Notes under the pieces: model-generated
Told to the model about the DNA's origin: nothing
The model's input: the letters and a program-made list of their open reading frames with translations, nothing else
The model's database searches: none
DNA from: Streptomyces violascens
GTDB taxonomy: Bacteria; Actinomycetota; Actinomycetes; Streptomycetales; Streptomycetaceae
NCBI RefSeq assembly: GCF_014649955.1
Contig: NZ_BMUA01000045.1
Span: forward strand, 1-39,760
Length of the DNA stretch: 39,760 bases
Direction of reading: 5' to 3'
In this document: positions 33,191 through 39,760 of the stretch, in pieces
Numbering within the stretch: position 1 is the stretch's first letter
Layout: every line of letters begins with the position of its first letter
Made by a program: the position numbers and the translations under genes

Positions 33191-34177
33191 TTAGTCGCTG
33201 CTGTCGCCGCTCTGCCCTGGTGCCGGGCCGGTTCGCGGCGTGAGGCCTGGTCCCAGGCGCGGACCCGTATCCGTACCGGGCGTGGCGGCAGGCGCCAGCC
33301 CTCCCGGTGAGCGACGACGGCCGCGGACGGCGTTGAACTGAGCCCCCGCGAGCAGCGAGAGGTTGGTGAACCACAGCCAAACGAGGAACACCACTACGCC
33401 GGCCAGCGACCCGTACAGGCGTGTGTAGGAGGCGAAGTGTCCGGCGTAGAGCTCGAACCCGGCGGAGGCCGTGAACCACAGGAACACGGCGAGCAAGCCG
33501 CCGGGCAGCCCCTGGCGCATGCCTCGGGTCTTGGTGGGGCCGGTACGGAAGAGCACGAGGACCAGGACCGTCACCACGCACAGCAGTACCGGCCAGCGCA
33601 CCGTGGACCAAGTTCCCAGGCCGTCCACGCCGAGAAGCGCCGCGGCCCGGCGGTCCAGCGGTCCCGAGATCACGATCGCCGCCGAACCGGTGAGGAGAAG
33701 AGCGAGCAGGAGCAGGGCAGTGGCCACGATGGTGTGCGCGGTGCGCAGCGCTGGCCGGTTGTCCGGCAGGTGGTACATGGAATGCAGGGCGCGCCGGAAG
33801 ACCGCCAGGTAGCTCGCCGCCGACCACAGGGCACTCACCGTCCCGGTGGCCACCAGCACCCACACACTTGACTGCGCCGCCGTCATCTCGCGCAGAGCGC
33901 CGCGCAGGGCGCTGGCGGACTGCGCCGGAGCGTAGGAGGTGAGGTCATCGATCAGGCGGCCGGTCGCCTGCGGGGCGGCCAGCCCGATGACTGAGACAGC
34001 AACCAGGAGAGCAGGCACCAAAGCCAGGACAGCGTAATAGGTCAGTGCGGCGGCGCAGTCGGCGACGTTGTCATTCCACACCGCCAGGGCCGTGTCCCGC
34101 AGATCGTCGCGCAGTCGCTTGAAGACGGCCGCGGTGCGATCGAATCTGCCGCCATCCGACGGGGGAAGCGCGGGCAA
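33191..34177 (-). CDS. YihY/BrkB-family inner membrane protein
   Basis: About 328 residues using the TTG at 34177, which has GGAAGAGAG nine bases upstream; no good ATG/GTG lies further up. The YihY (formerly RNase BN) pattern is clear: DCAAALTYYAVLALVPALLV, the loop SAPAQ-type region, SVWVLVATGTVSALWSAASY, FRRALHSMYHLPDNRPALRT, GGLLAVFLWFTASAGFELYA and LYGSLAGVVVFLVWLWFTNL. Six transmembrane helices and a disordered Pro/Gly-rich C-terminal tail are predicted. Function of the family is unresolved; it is neither an RNase nor a proven transporter. An IS701 relic ends exactly at its stop codon. Confidence 0.88.
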   Translation of the reverse strand: MPALPPSDGGRFDRTAAVFKRLRDDLRDTALAVWNDNVADCAAALTYYAVLALVPALLVAVSVIGLAAPQATGRLIDDLTSYAPAQSASALRGALREMTAAQSSVWVLVATGTVSALWSAASYLAVFRRALHSMYHLPDNRPALRTAHTIVATALLLLALLLTGSAAIVISGPLDRRAAALLGVDGLGTWSTVRWPVLLCVVTVLVLVLFRTGPTKTRGMRQGLPGGLLAVFLWFTASAGFELYAGHFASYTRLYGSLAGVVVFLVWLWFTNLSLLAGAQFNAVRGRRRSPGGLAPAATPGTDTGPRLGPGLTPRTGPAPGQSGDSSD

Positions 34178-34453
34178 TGAAGTTTTCTCTCTTCCTGTGG
34201 CCAGCCTGTCAGGTGTCCCGGACCAGGCCAAGAAAGCTGGGCACCAGCAGCCGGGGGTGCTGAAGCAGTGTAGGGTTCGCTGGCCGTGCCAGCTCACTTG
34301 TCGCGTCGCGGGTGGTGTGCGCGGCCAAGGAGTACGGAAGTTGCATAGCCTGCCCCGGCCGGGCCTGTTCGCGCGACGGTTCTACCCACGTCGCCACGAA
34401 CGTGGCCAGATTTAAACGGGCGTTGCCGTCCAGCATCAATGCGTCATGCACCA

Positions 34454-35405
34454 TGAATCGCCCCGGGTTTGATGGAGATCATCAAGACCCGGAAGGATGC
34501 CGATCATGGCTGCTCCCCCGTAATAACCCCGACGAACTGCGTGAACGCGCTACGCGCCTGGCCGTCGAGGCCCGCAAGGACCCGGTCGGTCGAGCTGGCG
34601 CGATCAAGCGCATCGGCGACCAACTCGACGTGCACCCCGAGGCCATCGAGACCTCCTACAATCGCCGCCGCCTGCGCAAGCACAAGACCTTCGGCTACCC
34701 CACACCAGCCGAGACCAGGCAGCGGCACCAACACGCCCCCCGCGGCATAACCGACGAGCTGTCGACGGACCCACAGTTCGTGGAGAAAGTCTACGACGTG
34801 GTGGGTCTGTACTTCAATCCACCGGAAGGTGCGGTGGTCCTGTCCGTGGACGAAAAGTCCCAGATCCAGGCCCTGGACCGTTCACAGCCGGTACTGCCGC
34901 TCATGCCCGGCATGCCCGAACGTCGCACTCACGACTACGTTCGCAACGGCCTGACCACCTTGTTCGCGGCCTTCGACGTCGCGACCGGCGAGGTCATCAC
35001 CTCCCTGCACCGCCGGCACCGGGCAGCGGAGTTCAAGAAGTTCCTCATCAAGATCGACAACGAGATTCCGGGGCATCTGCAGGTTCATTTGATCTGCGAC
35101 AATACGGCACCCACAAGACCCCGGCCATCAAGACATGGCTGACCAAACACCCGCGGTTCCACCTCCACTTCACGCCCACCGGCTCCTCCTGGATCAACCA
35201 GGTGGAGCGATGGTTCGGCTTCCTCGCGGACCAGAAGATCCGCCGTGGCACACACAAGAGTGTGCGTTCCCTGGAAGCCGACATCCGGGCCTGGGTCAAA
35301 CAATGGAACGAGAACCTGACCCCGTTCACCTGGACCAAGACAGCCGAAGAGATCCTCGACTCACTCGCCCGCTTCTGCCAACGGATCTCCGGCGCAGGAC
35401 ACTAA
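34454..35405 (+). mobile_element. Chimeric relic of IS3- and IS630-family elements
   Basis: The left part starts with an IS3-like terminus (TGAATCGCCCCGGGTTTGAT at 34454) and a 5' piece of IS3 orfA. It then jumps to the last codons of an IS3 orfB (SYNRRRLRKHKTFGYPTPAE) and continues as an IS630 transposase lacking its DNA-binding head. The order implies an internal deletion of an IS3 element followed by joining to an IS630 copy. Confidence 0.65.
34511..35405 (+). pseudogene. Fused, frameshifted IS3/IS630 transposase remnant
   Basis: The IS3 orfA start (ATG 34505, MAAP) is broken by an extra C and stop codons. After that the frame reads ELRERATRLAVEARKDPVGR and AIKRIGDQLDVHPEA, the normal OrfA N-terminus. 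From ~34757 it is IS630: DPQFVEKVYDVVGLYFNPPE, AVVLSVDEKSQIQALDRSQP with the first Asp, THDYVRNGLTTLFAAFDVAT, and HLQVHLICDN with the second Asp. A one-base deletion near 35100 shifts the frame, and the rest (YGTHKTPAIKTWLTKHPRFH, TGSSWINQVERWFGFLADQK with the Glu) follows in another frame to the stop at 35405. It cannot make active transposase. Confidence 0.75.
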
Positions 35406-35673
35406 CGCCGGTCAGCTCGATGATGTGCATCTCGGCCGCCGATCGCCCCGGGCGTTCACCGCCGACGGGGCGCCGGCCTGTCCATCCGCCGGTGAAGTAG
35501 GGCGAGCCCGGCCCAAGAGGAACGGCGCTGCCGCGAAGCCCTCCGCGGCCGGGCGGCCAGTGCCGGGCTGACACCGACAGGCTGGTCGAGACCTCCGCCA
35601 GGGTCGCCGCGGGCATCGGGCGTCTGCCCGCTGCCGCTGCCCGCACGGAAGTGCACACCGGCGAAGGAATCAG
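35406..35673. other. Intergenic, nothing recognised
   Basis: 268 bases between the IS630 tail and the RDD gene stop. GC-rich, with no convincing frame or strong hairpin noted. Confidence 0.4.
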
Positions 35674-36261
35674 TCAGCCTTTGCCGACCTGAATGACAAC
35701 GGTGCTGCACACCTTGTCGGCGAAGGTCTGATTCTTGGTGTCCCACACCGGCCACAACCAGCCGATGTAGCAGGCAATACTGTCGAGGAAATGCGCGAGC
35801 TTGCGTACGAGTGCCATGCCGAACCCAAGCGTGCTGCCATCGGCTTCGCGGCGCAGGCTGATGCCGAGGACCTTCTTCCCAGTGGTCTGGCCAGTCTTGC
35901 CTTCCCGGTACAGCTGGAAGAAACCCATGCCCACTGCATAGAGCAGGCCAACGACGAAGAAAGGCCCCGGGCCCGCAGTCGCCCGGTCATCGCTATTGGC
36001 CAGGTCGATGAACCCCAGGGCGTACATCGGGCCGAAGATGATCAGTCCGTCGAGCAGGTACGCCCCCACGCGCTGCCCCCAGTGGGCGAGCAGCGGTATA
36101 CCGGTTCCGAGGTTGCTGTTCATTCCCGGGTGCGCGCCGTAGGGCTGCTGCGGGTAGGGCGGGTAGCCGTATTGCGGTGGCACGCTCTGCGGGTTTCGCG
36201 CGGGGTAACCCGGCTGTGCCTGCTGCTGGCCGTAAGGGTTGTTAGGATCGCCGAAACTCAA
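35674..36261 (-). CDS. RDD-family membrane protein
   Basis: A 195-residue protein from a TTG at 36261 with GGAGGG eight bases upstream. Residues 1-48 are a Pro/Gln/Tyr/Gly-rich disordered head (QQAQPGYPARNPQSVPPQYG) typical of actinobacterial RDD proteins. The RDD domain follows with three membrane helices: WGQRVGAYLLDGLIIFGPMY carries the family's R and D, GPFFVVGLLYAVGMGFFQLY is the second, and TGKKVLGISLRR precedes a third around HFLDSIACYIGWLWPVWD. Function is not established; the family is sometimes linked to transport or stress. Confidence 0.88.
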   Translation of the reverse strand: MSFGDPNNPYGQQQAQPGYPARNPQSVPPQYGYPPYPQQPYGAHPGMNSNLGTGIPLLAHWGQRVGAYLLDGLIIFGPMYALGFIDLANSDDRATAGPGPFFVVGLLYAVGMGFFQLYREGKTGQTTGKKVLGISLRREADGSTLGFGMALVRKLAHFLDSIACYIGWLWPVWDTKNQTFADKVCSTVVIQVGKG

Positions 36262-36750
36262 AGTGAAGCCCTCCGGGGCCAGTTGGGGACGAAGCGGCTG
36301 TGAGAAGGGCTTTCGAGTTCATGAGCGGTTGCCCCGGCACAGCGATCTTGCGCACCTATGGTGTTCTTGTGATCGGCGGCTTGTCTAATCCGTTGTATGG
36401 CCGAAGCCAGCGGATTCCGCCCGGACGACACCCGCACGACTTCTGGGAGCGTGCCTGACCTGCCCGGCGGACCACGGCATCCATACGGAGCCGGGTCCAC
36501 CCACGCCGAGAGCCTGTCAGGTCCGGGCTGCGGAGGACCCGGTGGCCACAACATATCGGCTCACATGCCACCGCCGTCGCCACCCGCTTGCGTGAGAGAT
36601 CCCAAGGAAGTCACCCGATCCGGGTGGTTCCCGAAACGGCTGCCGATCACGAAGCAGTCGTCATCTCAACGGATCGGCACTGGCTTATGATCAACGTGTC
36701 GGAGTGGCTTCCGATCGCCTCTGCCGAAAACAACGGGGCCTGTGTCTGGC
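36262..36750. other. Intergenic stretch, no gene seen
   Basis: About 490 bases upstream of the RDD gene and downstream of the lipoprotein gene. Several short frames are open, none with family resemblance or a good ribosome-binding site. It should contain the RDD promoter. Confidence 0.4.
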
Positions 36751-37656
36751 TCAGGTCTGCGCGGGGGTCTGCTTCTTGAGGGTGGCGAAGTCGACGGTGT
36801 CCGCAGTGGGCGGGGCCTTCACGTCGACCGGCAGGCCGTAGTCAGAGTAGTAGGCGGTGCCGGTCTGTTCACCTCGCGCGGTGTGGGTGCGTTCGGTCTT
36901 CTTGACGGGCAGGCCGTCCTTGCCGACCCACACGTCGATGGACTCGGTGGTGACACCGTTCTTCTCGAGCTGGGCCTTGAGGCCGTCCAGAGTCTTCTGG
37001 TCCAGGTGGGTTGTCCCGGCTGCCAGCTTGGCGATGTCGACGGTGCCGCTGTAGTGAGTGGCTGTCACGCCGCGGACCGTGTCCTCTGCCACCCGGTGCA
37101 CGTCCGGGGAGGCCAGCAGCGTCTGTACCGTCTTCTCGGGTGTGGAGGTCTGCATCTGGTCCGACATGAACGCACCGTACGGGCTCTGTTTGGCCAGCGT
37201 CGCATACCCGTACCAGACCCAGTGCCTGCCGCCCGTGTGCGCGGCGAACTGCGGACCCATGTTCATGCAGAAACCGTCCGGGAGATACCGGGCCTGGATC
37301 CCCTCAATGCCCAACTTTCCCATGCGCTCGGCTGTCGCGCCACGGGTAAACTTCATGCTGACCTCGGCAGTGGTACCGCTGCCCCAGGCCAGTTTCCCCG
37401 TCCCGGCCATCTCCTGCGCACCGGACGCCATGGACAGCTCGACCCGCGCCGAATGGGCGGTGGAAGTCTTCTTCCACGACGCCTGCAACGCCTCCACCGC
37501 ACCCCCAGACGCAGCCTCCGGCCGGGCAGCAGCCTGCGACGACGAAGCCGGAGACGCATCCTTGCCGCCGCTGCCGCCACTGCAGGCCCCGGCTCCCGCG
37601 AACACCGCCGCCACCGACACAGCGATCCCCACCCGGCGTATTGACCCTACGCGCAT
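36751..37656 (-). CDS. LppX/LprG-like lipoprotein
   Basis: A 301-residue protein with ATG at 37656 and GAGGGGG upstream. The lipoprotein signal (RRVGIAVSVAAVFAGAGAC) places the lipidated Cys at residue 25, followed by a Ser/Ala/Gly-rich spacer to ~55. The mature domain (~55-300) has VEALQASWKKTSTAHSARVE, GKLAWGSGTTAEVSMKFTRG, the YLPDGFCMNMGPQ segment, VHRVAEDTVRGVTATHYSGT and SIDVWVGKDGLPVKKTERTH. This is the LolA-like half-barrel pattern of actinobacterial LppX/LprG relatives, which carry lipids or sense envelope state. It stands alone. The role is inferred from the family only. Confidence 0.8.
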   Translation of the reverse strand: MRVGSIRRVGIAVSVAAVFAGAGACSGGSGGKDASPASSSQAAARPEAASGGAVEALQASWKKTSTAHSARVELSMASGAQEMAGTGKLAWGSGTTAEVSMKFTRGATAERMGKLGIEGIQARYLPDGFCMNMGPQFAAHTGGRHWVWYGYATLAKQSPYGAFMSDQMQTSTPEKTVQTLLASPDVHRVAEDTVRGVTATHYSGTVDIAKLAAGTTHLDQKTLDGLKAQLEKNGVTTESIDVWVGKDGLPVKKTERTHTARGEQTGTAYYSDYGLPVDVKAPPTADTVDFATLKKQTPAQT

Positions 37657-37874
37657 CAAATCCCCCTCAACTCCCCACGGCACACTGCCGTCACTGCGGA
37701 CCCAGAACGTACAGCAGCCCACCAACACCGCCTGATGGGACCCCACGCCACACCCCTTGAGCCGAAGCCGCACCGTCGCACGGGCCCACGTTCGGCTGGT
37801 CACCACGTTGCCCGCCCTGTTGCCCCGGTCGCCGAGCCCTGCCCTGTGGGCATGAGCGCCTCGACGGCGCATGA

Positions 37875-38021
37875 GTACTGGTACTCAACCTGCGCACCAA
37901 CGGTGCCGGGCTGCTGACGGCGACACGCGGCACCGCGACGGAGGAAAGCTGGCACCTCAATGCGGAGCACGCCGCTGTCGGCCGCTCCGCCTTGTCCCGG
38001 ACCCTCGCCGCGTACGACTGA
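37875..38021 (+). pseudogene. C-terminal stub of an unknown protein
   Basis: After an in-frame stop at 37872, 48 codons read LRTNGAGLLTATRGTATEES, WHLNAEHAAVGRSALSRTLA and AYD to a stop. Third positions are G/C and composition is protein-like, but there is no start codon. It is probably the tail of a deleted gene; identity unknown. Confidence 0.4.
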
Positions 38022-38271
38022 GCCACTGTCACCACTGCCACCCACCGTGTCGCCGAGCACTGCCGTCGGCGACGCCGTGCAGGCCTTGCTCCCGCTCGGC
38101 CTGCCGGGATCGTGGGCTGCGGAGGTCCGCGTGCCCTGGCGCCCGACCGGCCTGGACCGCCGTATCTGCTGCACGTCCTGCTGCCCGACCTGCTGCGCCC
38201 CGCATCCGGTCCCGACGAGAACGCTGTGGCCAGACCTCGCAGTTGGGGTGGTGGAGGGTCAGCCATCACCT

Positions 38272-38370
38272 CCTGCCCGTCTCCCTGCGCCCATTGATCA
38301 AGAAAGGGAGGACGGGGTGTTGTTGGTCTGTGGGCATGGCGGGGTTGAGCTGGTGAGCATCTGGCTGTGT
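38272..38370 (-). repeat. ~97-bp element, copy B (inverted partner at 32731-32827)
   Basis: The reverse complement matches copy A, most strongly in the 32 bases around CCCATTGATCAAGAA. No transposase remnant adjoins this copy, so the element may be an independent small repeat, a short coding relic or a small structured RNA. Confidence 0.6.
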
Positions 38371-38713
38371 GGACGCGGGGCGGGGCCGGGCGTCGAACCT
38401 CCTGGCGTCGGGGGTCCGCTGCCCCAGCAGGAACCCAGGGAGCGAGGCCAGCCTCTCCTCGCCCTCTGCCTCCTGGTCGTCGAGGCACGCGGAACGCGAG
38501 TTCGCATGTGAGGTAAGCCCGATAGCGCGGTGTTGGGGACCATGGCGTCGCATTCCTGAAGGCGTGGTTCCGGTCAACGGAAGCCGACGCGACGGCCACT
38601 TCGTGCCGGTACCCGGAAATCGGTGTACGACGAGCCCTCGTGCCGGTGAAATTCTTGATCCCCTAGGACATGTGGCACGTCGCAGGCCTGACGACGTGAC
38701 ATACATCGCAGCG

Positions 38714-38738
38714 TGCATGCTCCGAAGGGCTTGGGGTA
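38714..38738 (+). promoter_or_regulatory. SigB-type promoter of the sigma-factor gene
   Basis: GCAT (38714-38717), a 15-base spacer and GGGTAT (38733-38738) match the Streptomyces SigB-family consensus GNNT-N14-16-GGGTAY. The -10 lies 45 bases before the sigma-factor ATG, suggesting autoregulation. Confidence 0.6.
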
Positions 38739-38783
38739 TGCGGCTGGCCGAACGGGATTGGCGTCGGCTGGGGAGGGATTCGC

Positions 38784-39698
38784 ATGGCACCGGTGGCGGA
38801 ACCGGAGCAGCTAAACCGGGTGGCGGCCAGCAGCACGGAGTCCAGCGCTGCGCCAGCTGCGGAGGGTGAGCTGCCGTGGGTGGAAGATGCGGGCAAGGTA
38901 GCCCCCAAGGACGCCCGTGCCCTCTCGAAGGTGTTCTTCGACCAGCTCCAGGTCCTGGAAGAGGGCACTGCCGAGTTCCAGTACGCGCGGAACACTCTGA
39001 TCGAGATGAACCTGTCCCTGGTCCGCTTCGCGGCGAGCCGGTTCCGCAACCGCGGCGACGGTCAGATGGAGGACATGATCCAGGTCGGCACGATCGGCCT
39101 GATCAAGGCCATCGACCGCTTCGACCTGTCCCGCGAAGTCGAGTTCACCTCCTTCGCCATCCCCTACATCGTCGGCGAGATCAAGCGGTTCTTCCGCGAC
39201 ACTACCTGGGCCGTGCACGTCCCGCGCCGCCTCCAGGAACTGCGCACCGAGATCGCCAAGGGGAAGGAACACCTCTCCCTCCAGCTCGACCGTGATCCGA
39301 CTGTGAAGGAGCTGGCCGCACACCTCAAGCTGGACGAGGACGAGGTCATCGACGGGATCGTCGCGTCCAACGGCTACACGGCCGGCTCCCTCGACATGTC
39401 TCCCGACGCCGAGGACTTGGGCCAGTCGGCCAGCGCCAAGACGCGCAGCGTGGCTGATTTCATCGGCGAGGAAGACCCCGGGATGGAGAGGGTCGAGAAC
39501 CTCCACACGCTGGCCCCGCTCATGGAGCAGCTCGACGAGCGTGAAAGGCGCATCGTCAGCATGCGCTTCGGACACGAACTCACTCAGGCGCAGATCGGCG
39601 TCGAACTCGGCATCTCCCAGATGCAGGTCTCCCGACTCCTGTCCAGGATCCTTAACAAGCTCCGCACTGGCATGCTCGACGAAATTACCATCGCCTAG
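38784..39698 (+). CDS. RNA polymerase sigma factor, SigB/SigF/SigG family
   Basis: A 304-residue group 3 sigma factor with ATG at 38784 and GGGAGGGA seven bases upstream. Residues 1-45 are a variable acidic head. Region 2 is NLSLVRFAASRFRNRGDGQM, MIQVGTIGLIKAIDRFDLSR and FTSFAIPYIVGEIKRFFRDT (core binding and -10 recognition). Region 3 spans VPRRLQELRTEIAKGKEHL to ELAAHLKLDEDEVIDGIV. Region 4 is LDERERRIVSMRFGHELTQA and ELGISQMQVSRLLSRIL (-35 recognition). Family members are controlled by anti-sigma kinases of the RsbW type, but none is encoded nearby. In Streptomyces they govern osmotic, oxidative and developmental stress. The upstream GNNT-N15-GGGTAT element implies positive autoregulation. 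Confidence 0.93.
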   Translation: MAPVAEPEQLNRVAASSTESSAAPAAEGELPWVEDAGKVAPKDARALSKVFFDQLQVLEEGTAEFQYARNTLIEMNLSLVRFAASRFRNRGDGQMEDMIQVGTIGLIKAIDRFDLSREVEFTSFAIPYIVGEIKRFFRDTTWAVHVPRRLQELRTEIAKGKEHLSLQLDRDPTVKELAAHLKLDEDEVIDGIVASNGYTAGSLDMSPDAEDLGQSASAKTRSVADFIGEEDPGMERVENLHTLAPLMEQLDERERRIVSMRFGHELTQAQIGVELGISQMQVSRLLSRILNKLRTGMLDEITIA

Positions 39699-39760
39699 TG
39701 CCGTGACCGCATAGACACCTCACGACCCCAAGCCGTCAAGCTGTAGCGGCCAGGGCGGTT

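Larger units (their letters stand above)
37657..38783. other. Mostly non-coding stretch upstream of the sigma-factor gene
   Basis: 1.1 kb without an intact gene. It contains a gene stub at 37875-38021, copy B of the inverted element (38272-38370) and the sigma promoter at 38714-38738. Other frames look like chance openings. Confidence 0.5.

Noticed and set aside
36397..36779. Plus-strand frames of 97 and 63 codons upstream of the lipoprotein gene
   Set aside because: No ribosome-binding site, low-complexity composition, no recognisable domain.

Overview
The window looks like the extreme end of a linear Streptomyces replicon, either a chromosome arm or a large linear plasmid. Base 1 starts the archetypal Streptomyces telomere: the opening palindrome CCCGCGGAGCGGGT is followed by a ladder of perfect hairpins through about base 320. 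GC is very high, codons end in G/C, many starts are GTG or TTG, and nearly all recognisable genes have Streptomyces-type relatives. No rRNA, tRNA or CRISPR array was seen, and neither tap/tpg nor a ttrA-type helicase is present.

Layout. 1-330: telomere. 331-3414: small and medium genes of unknown function. 3.8-4.8 kb: a broken IS3-type element. 4857-6906: a PadR-methyltransferase fusion gene facing a cis-prenyltransferase gene across a 33-bp palindrome. 7044-8382: a SUKH-type gene and an unknown partner. 8736-10400: a complete EttA-type ABC-F gene flanked by two strong hairpins. 10.5-11.8 kb: a gene graveyard (IS5-type tail, frameshifted pentapeptide gene, decayed tail of a gene related to the one at 1443-1970). 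11.9-13.9 kb: a TPR gene and a small unknown gene. 14385-17095: a lectin-like six-bladed propeller protein and a secreted KNH-type Ig-like protein. 17969-19881: a two-gene operon coding for a DRE-TIM (homocitrate/isopropylmalate synthase-like) enzyme and a Sua5/YrdC-like protein. 20.2-21.9 kb: an ISL3 element with 27-bp inverted ends and a frameshifted transposase.

21936-28851 is the most coherent part. It holds a response regulator, histidine kinase and DUF347 membrane protein operon, then a BlaI repressor/M56 metalloprotease pair next to a GT28-type glycosyltransferase/polysaccharide deacetylase pair. Two near-identical TACTAC...GTAGA boxes, one before blaI and one before the glycosyltransferase gene, suggest a single envelope-stress regulon of the BlaI-BlaR1 type without any beta-lactamase. 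A bile-acid-symporter-family transporter gene diverges from the second box.

30.3-31.5 kb holds two adjacent proteins sharing a diverged domain. After IS701 and chimeric IS3/IS630 relics come genes for a YihY/BrkB membrane protein, an RDD protein, an LppX/LprG-like lipoprotein and, at the right edge, a SigB/SigF-type sigma factor with its own GNNT-N15-GGGTAT promoter. The region is a typical accessory arm: intact stress, envelope and specialised-metabolism genes between decayed transposons.
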